Origin: JBDHWG01 sp046328525
GTDB lineage: Bacteria; Chloroflexota; Anaerolineae; Epilineales; JAHCIE01
Direction of reading: 5' to 3'
Length of the DNA: 64,000 nucleotides
Assembly: GCA_046328525.1 (NCBI GenBank)
Contig: JAXLWK010000003.1
Coordinates: 682,001-746,000 of the forward strand
A program made the translations under genes and the position numbers. The notes beneath the pieces are model-generated. The model saw only the letters and a program-made list of their open reading frames with translations, was not told the origin of the DNA and made no database searches. Positions 31,303 to 40,362 of this stretch are shown here, piece by piece (position 1 is the stretch's first letter; the number at the start of each line of letters is the position of its first letter).

Positions 31303-31403
31303 GGTAGCTCTACACGATAGCGTGGAGACCCCCCTCTGCTCCCCCCGCCGGCGGGGGGATGGAGGGTGAATTCGGCTCTTCCACGCTATACTGTGGAGCT
31401 ACC
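31303..31403. repeat. 101-bp MITE-like element with 24-bp inverted ends
   Basis: Left end 31303-31326 and right end 31380-31403 are inverted repeats (21 of 24 match), both built on GGTAGCTC...TAGCGTGGA. The interior holds the GC palindrome CCCCCCGCCGGCGGGGGG (31341-31358). There is no coding capacity and no clear target-site duplication. The rest of the gap 31209-31630 holds smaller hairpins (CCGCCCA/TGGGCGG; GCCTGCC/GGCAGGC; GCGCAGAAT/ATTCTGCGC) and no gene. Confidence 0.7.
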
Positions 31404-31616
31404 GCTATGGGTCAATACCGGGAATTATAGGCCGCCCATGTGGGCGGCGGAAACACGCCGATCGGCATAGTCTGGAAATGGTCAAGCCTTCTTTCAGCAG
31501 GCTAACTGAGCATCAACCGCGTCATCCGAGCCTGCCTCGGCAGGCTTCGCCGTGTCAGGCGCAGAATGAATTCTGCGCGTCGCCGCCCCAAACTTATCCG
31601 TTGCGCCAAATCTGCG

Positions 31617-31622
31617 TATGAT
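31617..31622 (+). promoter_or_regulatory. Possible leaderless -10 of the dus gene
   Basis: TATGAT (31617-31622) ends 8 nt before the ATG at 31631, and there is no Shine-Dalgarno, so the mRNA may be leaderless. The -35 region (TTATCC) is poor. Confidence 0.4.
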
Positions 31623-31630
31623 TCGGTGTT

Positions 31631-32632
31631 ATGCCCACTTTGAGCCGCGTCGCGCCGACGCACGCCCCCACCTTCTTTGTCCGCGATGTCCCGGTCTACG
31701 GCGACCTGATCCTCGCGCCGATGGACGGGTTCTCCGACCTGCCGTTCCGCCGCGTGTGCCACGAGATGGGGTCGGCGATGAGCTACTCGGAGTTCGTCAA
31801 CGTGGACGAGCTAGGCCCCAAACGCTGGCCGGAGAAGGCGGCGCGCAAGCTCGCCTTCGACCCGTCGGAGCGGCCAATGACGTTCCAGGTCTACGGCCAC
31901 GACGAGGAGCGCCTTGTCGCCGTCGCCGCGCGGCTGCTGCCCCTCGGCCCCAGCATCCTCGACCTCAACATGGGCTGCTCGGTGGACACCATCGCCGGGC
32001 GCGGGGCCGGCGCGGGCCTGTTGTGTACGCCGCCGAAGATCGGGCGCATCATCCGCCGCCTGACCGACACGCTGCCTATTCCGGTGACGGGCAAGATTCG
32101 CCTGGGATGGGACGATGCCAGCCGCAACTATCTCGACGTGGCGCGCATCTTGGAGGATAGCGGCGCGTCGCTCATCGCGGTGCACGGGCGCACGAAGCAG
32201 CAAGCGTACCGCGGGGCGGCGGACTGGGACGCCATCGCGGCGGTGAAGGCGGCGGTGAGCGTGCCGGTGCTGGGGAACGGCGACGTGCGCACACCAGCGG
32301 ACATCGAGCGGATGAAGGCGCACACTCGCTGCGACGGGGTGATGATTGGGCGGGGGGCCATCGGCAACCCGTGGATCTTTGCGCGGCGCGAGCCGCACGC
32401 TGTGACCCTGGACGAGAAGATCGCCCTGGTGCGCCGCCACCTGGGGCTGAACCTCGACTTCTACGGGCCGGAGCTGGGGCTGATCCTGTTCCGCAAGCAC
32501 GTGGTGCGCTACGTCGAGAGCATCCGCGCCCTGGCCGGCTACCGCACGCGGCTGCTGACGTGTACCGACGTGGAGGAGTTCGTGGCGCTGGTGACGGAGG
32601 GCGAGACACGGCACGCGGAGACGGCGGCGTAA
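31631..32632 (+). CDS. dus: tRNA-dihydrouridine synthase
   Basis: A 333-residue FMN-dependent Dus protein that reduces uridine in the D-loop of tRNA. It has the N-terminal FMN barrel start ILAPMDGFSDLPFRR, the active-site cysteine in LNMGCSVDTIAGRGAGAGLL (usual motif NxGCP), KIRLGWDD, HGRTKQQAY, GNGDVRTPAD and GVMIGRGAIGNPWIF. The position after the cysteine is serine rather than the usual proline. It stands alone, probably translated without a leader. The subclass (DusA, B or C) cannot be settled by eye. Confidence 0.94.
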   Translation: MPTLSRVAPTHAPTFFVRDVPVYGDLILAPMDGFSDLPFRRVCHEMGSAMSYSEFVNVDELGPKRWPEKAARKLAFDPSERPMTFQVYGHDEERLVAVAARLLPLGPSILDLNMGCSVDTIAGRGAGAGLLCTPPKIGRIIRRLTDTLPIPVTGKIRLGWDDASRNYLDVARILEDSGASLIAVHGRTKQQAYRGAADWDAIAAVKAAVSVPVLGNGDVRTPADIERMKAHTRCDGVMIGRGAIGNPWIFARREPHAVTLDEKIALVRRHLGLNLDFYGPELGLILFRKHVVRYVESIRALAGYRTRLLTCTDVEEFVALVTEGETRHAETAA

Positions 32633-32641
32633 GACGCGGTG

Positions 32642-32657
32642 TTTCGTATAGTCATAG
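32642..32657. repeat. TTTCGTATAGTCATAG motif, copy 2
   Basis: TTTCGTATAGTCATAG lies 9 nt after the dus stop, in the region ahead of the alaS T-box promoter. Confidence 0.55.
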
Positions 32658-32712
32658 AGTATATCCACCTGAGAGATGGCTGATTATCCCACGAATGGGG
32701 GATAGCCGAATC

Positions 32713-32741
32713 TTGACGCCGGGGTTTCAGGTGAGTATAAT
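32713..32741 (+). promoter_or_regulatory. Upstream (T-box) promoter of the alaS operon
   Basis: TTGACG (32713-32718), 17-bp spacer, perfect TATAAT (32736-32741). Predicted start near 32748, at the beginning of the T-box leader. Confidence 0.8.
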
Positions 32742-32747
32742 AGTTGC

Positions 32748-33021
32748 ACAATCAATGTAAAAGTCTGGGATGGGGAAGAGTACGCGCTGTCAGCGGCTAC
32801 AGAGAGTCGGGGCGTGGTGGAAGCCCGATGTCGCGCTGCGCGGAACGCCGCCCCGGAGACGCCTGGCGAACGCGGCGCTCGCCGCCAGTAGCTTCGGTCG
32901 GCCGCCCTCCGTTACCAAGGGGCAGAGTCTCTTGGGAGACTCGACGAGTGGGGAAGTGTTTCCCAATCAAGGTGGTACCACGGGCTGTCGGCTCGTCCTT
33001 TGCGAAGGACGGGCTTTTTTT
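32748..33021 (+). promoter_or_regulatory. Alanine T-box riboswitch leader
   Basis: A leader of about 270 nt with the T-box landmarks. AGAGAG opens stem I. The specifier loop GGAAC-GCC-G places a GCC alanine codon at 32847-32849. AAGGTGGTACCACGG (32969-32983) is the T-box bulge that pairs with the uncharged tRNA acceptor end. An intrinsic terminator follows. Uncharged tRNA-Ala should stabilise the antiterminator and raise alaS expression; this is established for T-boxes. Confidence 0.95.
32991..33021 (+). terminator. T-box intrinsic terminator
   Basis: GCTCGTCCTT (32991-33000) pairs with AAGGACGGGC (33005-33014) around TGCG, followed by seven T. It is the regulated stop of the alaS T-box. Confidence 0.93.
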
Positions 33022-33022
33022 G

Positions 33023-33051
33023 TTGACATGGCCGAATACGAACACTAGAAT
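33023..33051 (+). promoter_or_regulatory. Second alaS promoter, downstream of the T-box terminator
   Basis: Perfect TTGACA (33023-33028), 17-bp spacer, TAGAAT (33046-33051). Predicted start near 33058, giving a leader of about 20 nt with GGGAGG before the ATG at 33077. Transcripts from here bypass the T-box altogether. Confidence 0.8.
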
Positions 33052-33076
33052 ACGCAAATAGGGTTTGGGAGGCGAC

Positions 33077-35740
33077 ATGAGCGCGGGCACAAGCAGCGCC
33101 GAGATTCGGCAGGCTTTCCTGGATTTCTTCAATCAAAACGGGCACACCATTGTCGCCAGCTCGTCGCTGGCGCCGGATGACCCGACGCTGTTGTTCACCA
33201 ACGCCGGCATGGTGCAGTTCAAGGATACGTTCCTCGGCACCGAGCGGCGCAGCTACCGCCGCGCCACCACGTCGCAGAAGTGCATGCGCGTCTCCGGCAA
33301 GCACAACGATCTAGAAAACGTCGGGCCGTCGCCGCGCCACCACACGTTCTTCGAGATGCTGGGGAACTTCTCCTTCGGCGATTACTTCAAGCGCGACGCC
33401 ATCCACTATGCCTGGACGTTCATGACCGAGGTCATGGGGCTGCCGGGCGAGCGCATTGTGGCGACGGTCTACCGTGACGATGACGAGGCCTACAACGTTT
33501 GGATCAACGAGATTGGTCTGCCGGGCGGCCGCGTTCACCGCATGGGCGACAAGACCAACTTCTGGATGATGGGCGATGTCGGACCGTGCGGGCCGACGTC
33601 AGAGCTGCACTGGGACTTCGGGCCGGAGTTCTGCACGTGCGGCCGCCCGGACTGTTCGGTCGCGCTCGACAACGACTGCGGCCGCTGGCTCGAAGTCTGG
33701 AACCTGGTGTTCATGCAGTACGACCAGCGGGCGGACGGGACGCGCGAGTTGCTTCCGAAGCCGGGGGTAGACACCGGGATGGGCCTGGAGCGCCTGTGCG
33801 CGGTCAAGCAGGGCGTGTACGCCAACTACGAGACCGACCTGTTCGCGCCCATCATGGAGCACACCCGCCAGGCTCTCGGCGACACGCCCGCGCAGATGGC
33901 CGAGAAGCAGACCGGCTACCGTGTCGTCGCGGACCACGGGCGGGCGATGACGTTCCTGATCGCGGATGGCATCCTGCCGGGCAACGAGGGACGTGGGTAC
34001 GTGCTGCGTCTCATCATGCGGCGGGCGATGCGCTTTGGCAAGGGCCTGGGCTTCAGCGGGCCGTTCCTGGGCGGTGTCGCCGACGCCGTGATTGCGCTCA
34101 TGGGCCATCACTACACCGAGCTTGTCGAGCGGCGCGACTTCATCCTCCGCGTCATCGCCCAGGAAGAGGAGCGTTTCCAGCGCACCCTGGACGCGGGCAG
34201 CGCGCTGCTGGAGGGCACAATCGCCCGCCTCAAGGCCGAGGGGACGAACGTCATTCCCGGCGCCGACGTGTTCCGCCTGTACGATACCTACGGCTTCCCG
34301 CCGGACCTGACGCGGGTCATTGGCGAGGAGCAAGGGATGACCATTGACCAGCCGGGGTTCAGCGCCCTGATGCAGGAGCAGCGCGAGCGGGCGCGGGCGA
34401 AGGGGCGGTTTGCCGTCAAAGAGGCTGGCGAGCGCTACCGCCGCCTCGATCTGCCCCGCACCGAGTTCCTGGGCTACGGCGCGGCCGAGGCCGACGGCCA
34501 GATTGTCCACCTGGTGGTCAACGGCGAGGCGGGTGACACGGCCGACCAGGGCGACCGGGTCGAGATCGTCCTTGACCGCACGCCGTTCTACGCCGAGGCG
34601 GGCGGGCAGGTCGGGGATGTCGGGCATCTTATCGGCGAGATGGGAACGGTCGAGGTCGAGGACACGCAGGCCCCCGTGCCGGGCATCATCGTCCACAGCG
34701 GCGTCGTCTCCGCCGGCTCGGTGCACCGGGGTGGACAGGTGTCGGCGCAGGTGGACGCGGAGCGGCGACTCGACATCATGCGCAATCACACGGCGACGCA
34801 TCTGCTGCACCGCGCGCTCCAAGACACGCTCGGCGGCCACGCCCAGCAGCGCGGCTCGCTGGTCGCGCCGGACCACCTGCGCTTCGACTTTGCCCACTTG
34901 CAGGCGCTCACCGACGACGAGCTGCGCACCATCGAGGCGCGGGTCAATACCCTCATCATGGCCGATCTGCCCGTCAACTGGGCCGTCACGAGTCAGGACG
35001 AAGCGCGGCGGCTCGGCGCGATGATGCTGTTCGGCGAGAAGTACGGCGACGAGGTGCGCATGGTCACGGTGGGCGATGGGGAGGCGGTGAGCCGCGAGCT
35101 GTGTGGCGGGACGCACCTGTCGCGCACGGGACAGATCGGGCAGCTCCGCATCGTGGACGAGACGAGCGTGGGCGCCGGCCTGCGCCGCATCGAGGCGCTG
35201 ACGGGGCGCGGCGCCGAACGCTACGTCAAGACGAGCCTGGATGCCCTGGCGACATCGGCCTCGGCGCTCCAGACGACGCCGCGCGAGCTACCGCAGCGCC
35301 TCAGCGAGATGCAGGACGAGCTGAAGGCGCTCCAGCGCGAGCTGGCAGAGGCCCGGCGGCGGCTGAGCCAGGGCCAGCTGGGGGATCTGCTCGGCAAGGC
35401 GCAAAGTGTGGACGGTGTGACGGTGCTCGCGGCGGCGGTTGACGCGGCGGACACCGACGCGATGCGCGAGATGGCCGACTGGCTGCGCGACAAGCTCGGC
35501 TCCGGCATCGTTGTGCTGGGCGCGGTCATCGCCGACAAGCCCTCCCTGGTCGCGGCGGTCACGCCGGACCTGGCGCAGCAGGGCTATCACGCGGGCGCGC
35601 TGGTGAAGCAGGTGGCGGGCGTGGTCGGCGGCGGCGGCGGCGGCAAGCCAACGATGGCGACGGCCGGCGGGCGCGATGCGTCGAAGCTCGGCGAGGCGCT
35701 GGCGAAGACAGCTGAGTTCGTGCGAGGACAGAAGAAGTGA
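33077..35740 (+). CDS. alaS: Alanyl-tRNA synthetase
   Basis: An 887-residue class II synthetase of full length. Order: catalytic core (about 1-250, with SSSLAPDDPTLLFTNAGMVQF and the RATTSQKCMR region), tRNA-recognition helical domain, editing domain with HTATHLLHRAL and CGGTHLSRTGQ (zinc/editing site), and a C-terminal C-Ala domain ending GGGGGGKPTMATAGG. The ATG at 33077 follows GGGAGG by 4 nt; a TTG 12 nt upstream is not needed. It is controlled by the alanine T-box and by a second downstream promoter. The next gene overlaps its stop by 4 nt (GTGA). Confidence 0.97.
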   Translation: MSAGTSSAEIRQAFLDFFNQNGHTIVASSSLAPDDPTLLFTNAGMVQFKDTFLGTERRSYRRATTSQKCMRVSGKHNDLENVGPSPRHHTFFEMLGNFSFGDYFKRDAIHYAWTFMTEVMGLPGERIVATVYRDDDEAYNVWINEIGLPGGRVHRMGDKTNFWMMGDVGPCGPTSELHWDFGPEFCTCGRPDCSVALDNDCGRWLEVWNLVFMQYDQRADGTRELLPKPGVDTGMGLERLCAVKQGVYANYETDLFAPIMEHTRQALGDTPAQMAEKQTGYRVVADHGRAMTFLIADGILPGNEGRGYVLRLIMRRAMRFGKGLGFSGPFLGGVADAVIALMGHHYTELVERRDFILRVIAQEEERFQRTLDAGSALLEGTIARLKAEGTNVIPGADVFRLYDTYGFPPDLTRVIGEEQGMTIDQPGFSALMQEQRERARAKGRFAVKEAGERYRRLDLPRTEFLGYGAAEADGQIVHLVVNGEAGDTADQGDRVEIVLDRTPFYAEAGGQVGDVGHLIGEMGTVEVEDTQAPVPGIIVHSGVVSAGSVHRGGQVSAQVDAERRLDIMRNHTATHLLHRALQDTLGGHAQQRGSLVAPDHLRFDFAHLQALTDDELRTIEARVNTLIMADLPVNWAVTSQDEARRLGAMMLFGEKYGDEVRMVTVGDGEAVSRELCGGTHLSRTGQIGQLRIVDETSVGAGLRRIEALTGRGAERYVKTSLDALATSASALQTTPRELPQRLSEMQDELKALQRELAEARRRLSQGQLGDLLGKAQSVDGVTVLAAAVDAADTDAMREMADWLRDKLGSGIVVLGAVIADKPSLVAAVTPDLAQQGYHAGALVKQVAGVVGGGGGGKPTMATAGGRDASKLGEALAKTAEFVRGQKK

Positions 35741-37338
35741 CAGTCAGCTCGGAGCGGCAGCAGGGCGTCCCTCTCGGAGCGGCCGTTGGGCAGACTCCGG
35801 AGATCGCCGCGCCTGCGGCGCTTCCGAGCGTCATCGAGCTGGCGTACGAAGACAGCGCGGTCGAAGCGGCGGGCTACCTGGCCCGCGCCCAGGGGCCGCG
35901 GGTTATCCTGGCCGCCCCGACCGGCGCGGACTGGGGTGAGGCCGACTTTGAGCTGATTGCGCGCCGCGCCGCCGGCCTGGGAGTGACCGTCGGTGTCGCG
36001 AGCCGCGACGGTCGCGTGCGCGGCTACGCCCGCACGGCGGGGCTTCGGGCGTACGACACCGTCAAAGACGCGCAGCGCCGCCTCGCCGCGCAGGAGCCGT
36101 CGCTCCCGCCGGCGGCGAGCCGCCGACTGGCAGTGCTGCGGGGCTACGCGCCGCCGGCCCTCGATCTGCGGCGGCCGGCCACGCGCCGCTCGCCCTGGGC
36201 CGCTGCCGCCGCCGCCGTGTGCCTGCTGCTGGCCGCGCTCGGCCTCGGCGTTTTGGCGGTTGCGACACTGCCGTATGGCAAGGTGACGGTGCGCCCGGCC
36301 CGCGCGGACGTGGCGGCCCAGGCGCAGGTCGTGGCCCGCCCGGGGGCAAAGCTCGATGTCGGGGCGCAGGTCATTCCGGCGCGGCAGCTCGAAGAGTCGC
36401 TGAGTCTGTCTGGCGGGGCGGCGACGAGCGGCATTCGCAGCGAGCCGGATGGGAAGGCCGCCGGGGCGGTGGTCTTCATCAACAAACAGGCCGAGGCGGT
36501 GAACCTGCCGGCCGGAACGCCGATTGAGACGAGCGGCGGCAGCCTGGTGCGCTTTGTGACGACGCAGCCGGCCGTCTTGCCAGCCGGGGTCGGGTCGTCG
36601 GCGCGTGTCCCTGTGACCGCCGTGGAGGCTGGGCCGTCGGGCAACGTACTGGCGTACACGCTCAACGCGCTCCAGCCGTCAATGGCCCTGGCCGCAGCGG
36701 CGGTGAATGACACGCCGATGAGCGGCGGCACACTGCGGCAGGAAGACTACGTCACAGACCAGGATGTCGCCGAGCTGCGGGCCAGCCTGCTGGCGCGGCT
36801 GCGTGGCGCAGCGGTCAGCGCTTTGCGCGCGCAGGTTGGCGAAGGCGAGCGCCTCGTCGCCGATAGCCTGGACGTGACGGTGACGAATGAGCGCCTGGAA
36901 ATCGAACCTGTGCGGCGCAACAGCGCCAGCCTGAGCACAACCGTCCGCGCCACGGCGCTGGCGTATGACCCACAGACGGCCGATGCTGTCGCGCGGCAGG
37001 CGCTCGAAAGGCGGCTCCCGGCCGGGTTCCGGCTGCTCGGCGGCTACGACTTCACGCCGATGCCGGCTGAGCGCGTCATTGCCGATGCCACCGGGCCGGG
37101 CATCGTGTTCGACATTGCCGCCAAGGGGCGAGCGGAAGCCATTGTGGATCGGTCGGCGGTGCGCGACGCTGTGCGCGGTTTGGCGCCGTCGTCGGCGGTT
37201 CAGGCGCTCGGCCAACACTTCGCCCTGGCCGAACCGGCGACGGTCTCCCTCGGCCCTGAGTGGGTCGCCGAGCACTGGGGCCGCCTGCCCTGGCTTCCGA
37301 TACGGACGGACGTGGTTGTCGTGGGCGAGGGCCGGTGA
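35737..37338 (+). CDS. Baseplate J/gp47-like membrane protein
   Basis: A 533-residue protein. An N-terminal soluble region (about 25-130) is followed by a single TM helix (about 148-172, SPWAAAAAAVCLLLAALGLG). A long extracytoplasmic part contains a baseplate-J-like stretch: NLPAGTPIETSGGSLVRF, PVTAVEAGPSGNV and NALQPSMAL. The last part has repeated ADATGPGIVFDIAAKG-like strands. Similar proteins are annotated with the phage gpJ domain, but nothing else here is phage-like. The GTG start overlaps the alaS stop, and the stop overlaps ruvX, so it is an integral operon member. The role is unknown. Confidence 0.75.
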   Translation: MTVSSERQQGVPLGAAVGQTPEIAAPAALPSVIELAYEDSAVEAAGYLARAQGPRVILAAPTGADWGEADFELIARRAAGLGVTVGVASRDGRVRGYARTAGLRAYDTVKDAQRRLAAQEPSLPPAASRRLAVLRGYAPPALDLRRPATRRSPWAAAAAAVCLLLAALGLGVLAVATLPYGKVTVRPARADVAAQAQVVARPGAKLDVGAQVIPARQLEESLSLSGGAATSGIRSEPDGKAAGAVVFINKQAEAVNLPAGTPIETSGGSLVRFVTTQPAVLPAGVGSSARVPVTAVEAGPSGNVLAYTLNALQPSMALAAAAVNDTPMSGGTLRQEDYVTDQDVAELRASLLARLRGAAVSALRAQVGEGERLVADSLDVTVTNERLEIEPVRRNSASLSTTVRATALAYDPQTADAVARQALERRLPAGFRLLGGYDFTPMPAERVIADATGPGIVFDIAAKGRAEAIVDRSAVRDAVRGLAPSSAVQALGQHFALAEPATVSLGPEWVAEHWGRLPWLPIRTDVVVVGEGR

Positions 37339-37868
37339 GCGGCGAGTCGCCCGCGCAGGATTTCGAGGCCCAGGCGGCGAGCATGGCGGCGCAGGGCCGC
37401 CCGTTGCCAGAGGGGCCGCTCCTGGCGTTGGATGTCGGCGCCCGCCGTATTGGAGTCGCCGCGAGCGATCCGCTACGCCTCCTGGCGCGTAGCCTGACGA
37501 CGATCGAGCGCACGTCGGCGAGTCAGGCAGTCGAGGAGGTCGTTGGCCTCGTCCGCCGACACGCGCCTGTCGCCGTTCTGGTCGGGCTGCCGCGCAACAT
37601 GGACGGCTCCCTGGGGGCGCAAGCGAGATCGGTGCTGCTCTTCGCGCGGCGGCTCCAGGCGCAGCTTGACGCGCCGGTGTTGGTCTGGGACGAGCGGCTG
37701 TCCACGGTGCAGGCGTCGGAGATTCTGAGCGCGCAGGGCGTACCGGCGCGCGAGCAGAAGGGGCGGCTCGACGCTGTCGCAGCGGCCGTCATCTTGCAAG
37801 AGTACATGGACGACGAGCGGGCGGAACGCGGCGACTTCGGGTTGCTGCCCCCGGACGAGAGTTCGTAG
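37335..37868 (+). CDS. ruvX: RuvX/YqgF putative Holliday junction resolvase
   Basis: About 177 residues, with the RNase H-like fold signature LLALDVGARRIGVAASDP, VGLPRNMDGSLGAQA, DERLSTVQASEIL and the acidic DAVAAAVILQEYM. In other bacteria the family acts in rRNA processing and possibly recombination. The GTG at 37335 overlaps the upstream stop by 4 nt with GAGGG just before it. A shorter start at 37383 would also keep the domain. alaS, ruvX and mltG in a row is a known arrangement in several phyla. Confidence 0.88.
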   Translation: MSGESPAQDFEAQAASMAAQGRPLPEGPLLALDVGARRIGVAASDPLRLLARSLTTIERTSASQAVEEVVGLVRRHAPVAVLVGLPRNMDGSLGAQARSVLLFARRLQAQLDAPVLVWDERLSTVQASEILSAQGVPAREQKGRLDAVAAAVILQEYMDDERAERGDFGLLPPDESS

Positions 37869-37913
37869 GCGAAAAGTCGGCTGACGCCGGAAACTATTGT
37901 GCAGAGGTAAACG

Positions 37914-39134
37914 TTGAATAGACGAGACAACAACGAGCCGCGTGGGCTGACGAGCTATCGCGCTCGTGAGGCACGTGAGACAAGCCCGTGGCGCCGACTA
38001 ACCGCGCTCTTGCTGGCCGTGGTCGTGTTTGCGGCGTTTATCGGGGTGGGCGTCACGGTGTGGCGAGGGCTGCGCAATGGCCCGACGACGACAGCGTCGT
38101 CCGCGCCTGGCGCCGCCGATGCGAGCGCGTCGGGCGACTTGCAGAGCCTGGCCGGGCGGCTGTTCATCAGCTTGCAGTCGGGCGACGTGGACCAGCCGGC
38201 CGGTACCGACCCCACGCCGGTGAAGTTCGAGATCAAGAGTGGGGAGGCGGCGGGGACGGTGGCCGACAACTTGAAGCAGCGCGGCCTAATCAAGGACCCG
38301 ACGCTGTTCCGCCTGCTCCTGCGCGTGCAGGGCGCAGACACCAAGCTCGAGGCCGGGACGTACGAGCTGCGTCAGACGATGACGCCCCGCGAGATCGCGG
38401 CGGCGCTCCAGCAGGGGCGCACGTCCACCGTCAATGTCACGATTCCGGAAGGCTGGCGCGCCGAGGAGATCGCGGCGCTGCTGGCGAGCCGCGGCCTGGT
38501 GGACCAGACGGAGTTCATGCGCCTCGTCCGTACGGGCGAGGGCTTCAACTATCCGTTCCTGCCGCCGGCCGGCGCCAACGGTGTGAGGCTGGAGGGGTAT
38601 CTGTTCCCGGATACGTACACCTTCGACGTGAGCAAGAGCGGGGCGCGGGTCGTGATTGACAGAATGTTGCGTAACTTCGGGGATAGGACGGGCGCAGACA
38701 TCGGCGCGACAGCGGCGAAGAGTGACCTGGGCAGCTTGCAGAACGTCCTGGCCCTGGCTTCGATCGTCGAGCGGGAGGCTCAGATCGCCGAGGAGCGCCC
38801 GCACATTGCCGGCGTCTACGCCAATCGTCTCAAGCAGGGGATGAAGCTCGACGCCGATCCCACCGTGCAGTATGCGATGGGGTTCGATACCGGCCGTGGC
38901 ACATGGTGGCGGCCGTTGACGCCTGACGACTACCGATTTGACTCGCCGTGGAACACGTACGTCAATCCGGGGCTGCCGCCGGGGCCGATTGCGAACGCCG
39001 GCCTCGACGCCATCAAGGCGGCGCTCAACCCGATGCCGACACAGGACCTCTACTTTGTCGCCCAGAAAGACGGCTCTCACGTGTTCGCTAAGACTTTCGA
39101 GGAGCATGTGCGCAACGTCAACGCACAGAAATAA
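37914..39134 (+). CDS. mltG: Endolytic murein transglycosylase MltG
   Basis: A 406-residue membrane-anchored enzyme that cuts nascent glycan strands and sets chain length. Cytoplasmic tail (1-30), one TM (about 31-52, LTALLLAVVVFAAFIGVGV), a LysM-like segment (VKFEIKSGEAAGTVADNL), and the YceG catalytic domain with the glutamate in LASIVEREAQIAEERPHIAGV (about E286) and DPTVQYA. It starts with TTG, supported by AGAGG 6 nt upstream. Finding it with ruvX in the alaS operon is usual; it implies peptidoglycan in this organism. Confidence 0.93.
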   Translation: MNRRDNNEPRGLTSYRAREARETSPWRRLTALLLAVVVFAAFIGVGVTVWRGLRNGPTTTASSAPGAADASASGDLQSLAGRLFISLQSGDVDQPAGTDPTPVKFEIKSGEAAGTVADNLKQRGLIKDPTLFRLLLRVQGADTKLEAGTYELRQTMTPREIAAALQQGRTSTVNVTIPEGWRAEEIAALLASRGLVDQTEFMRLVRTGEGFNYPFLPPAGANGVRLEGYLFPDTYTFDVSKSGARVVIDRMLRNFGDRTGADIGATAAKSDLGSLQNVLALASIVEREAQIAEERPHIAGVYANRLKQGMKLDADPTVQYAMGFDTGRGTWWRPLTPDDYRFDSPWNTYVNPGLPPGPIANAGLDAIKAALNPMPTQDLYFVAQKDGSHVFAKTFEEHVRNVNAQK

Positions 39135-39137
39135 GCC

Positions 39138-40334
39138 ATGCGCGTACTAATGCTGTCTGCGGAATACCCACCCAACATGGTCGGCGGCCTGGGAAGGCAC
39201 GTCGAGAGCCTGTCCCTGGCTCTTACAGAACTTGGGGTCGAGGTCGTGCTGGTCACGCCCCGCGACCGGGGGGGCGTGCCGGAGGAAAGGCCGATGGACG
39301 GCCTGACGGTCTATCGCATCGAGATACCGCCAGGCCGAACGGGCAGTCTGTTGAGCGACACGGAGGCCATGAACGATGAGCTGGCGCGCGCCGCTCAGGC
39401 GATCATCGCCGCGACAGGCCCGGTGGACCTGATCCATGCCCACGACTGGCTAGTGGCGCGGGTCGCCAGACACCTGGCGCGTCGGCTGCCGGCGCCGCTG
39501 CTCGTGACAATCCACGCGACCGAGCGCGGCCGCTACCAGGGTGAGCTGCCGTCCGAGTTGTCGCGCAAGATCAACGAGATCGAGGACGAGCTGATCCGCG
39601 ATGCCTGCCGCGTCATCGTCACAAGCTATTTCATGGCCCACGAGCTGGTGGCGTTTTTTGGGACGAGCAATGAGAAGCTGGACGTTGTTCCGAATGCCGT
39701 CAGCACAGCGCCTTATGACGGCCTGAAGCGGAGCGATCTGCTCGAGTTTCGCCGCCAGTTCGCCGCCGACGACGAGGCGATTGTGTTCTACGTGGGGCGT
39801 GTCGTCTACGAGAAGGGCTTGCAGGTGCTCGTCGCGGCAGCGCCGCAGATTCTGACGTACTCGCCGAAGACCAAGTTTGTCATCGCCGGACGCGGGCCAA
39901 TGGCCGATGAGCTGCGGCTGCAAGCCGAGCGCCTGGGGGTAGGCCAGCGCTTCTACTTCACCGGGTATATCGCCGACGACGACCGCGATAAGCTGCTCGT
40001 CGTCTCGGACGTGGCGGCTTTTCCGAGCCTGTATGAGCCGTTCGGCATTGTGGCCCTCGAGGCCATGGCCGCGCGTGTGCCGGTGGTCGTGTCCGCGGTC
40101 GGCGGGCTGACGGAGGTTGTCGAGAATCACGTCACGGGCATCCTGGCGGTGCCGAATAACCCGGACTCCCTGGCCTGGGCGATCGTCCACACACTGTCGC
40201 GGCCCGACTGGGCTGCGGCGCGCGTCGAGAACGCGTATGAGCGCGTGATCGAACAATTCTGTTGGCCCCACGTGGCTCAGCAGAAGCTGCGCGCCTACAA
40301 CCGCATCATCCAGGAGTGCGCGGAGCCTGCCTGA
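39138..40334 (+). CDS. GT4 family glycosyltransferase
   Basis: A 398-residue GT-B fold enzyme. The N-terminal domain begins MRVLMLSAEYPPNMVGGLG, a glycogen-synthase-like start with a glycine-rich loop, and has HAHDWLVA. The C-terminal domain carries FYVGRVVYEKGLQVL, PSLYEPFGIVALEAMAA (E-x7-E type motif) and the GGLTEVV segment. It would transfer a sugar from a nucleotide donor; acceptor and donor are unknown. It starts 3 nt after the mltG stop, which favours a cell-envelope role, but a glycogen-type role is also possible. Confidence 0.88.
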   Translation: MRVLMLSAEYPPNMVGGLGRHVESLSLALTELGVEVVLVTPRDRGGVPEERPMDGLTVYRIEIPPGRTGSLLSDTEAMNDELARAAQAIIAATGPVDLIHAHDWLVARVARHLARRLPAPLLVTIHATERGRYQGELPSELSRKINEIEDELIRDACRVIVTSYFMAHELVAFFGTSNEKLDVVPNAVSTAPYDGLKRSDLLEFRRQFAADDEAIVFYVGRVVYEKGLQVLVAAAPQILTYSPKTKFVIAGRGPMADELRLQAERLGVGQRFYFTGYIADDDRDKLLVVSDVAAFPSLYEPFGIVALEAMAARVPVVVSAVGGLTEVVENHVTGILAVPNNPDSLAWAIVHTLSRPDWAAARVENAYERVIEQFCWPHVAQQKLRAYNRIIQECAEPA

Positions 40335-40362
40335 TGTTGAGGCGGGTCGAAGGAGGGGCAAG

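Noticed and set aside
35737..37338. Phage tail remnant because of the baseplate-J-like segment
   Set aside because: The gene overlaps alaS and ruvX in a coherent operon and has a membrane anchor; no other phage gene is near.
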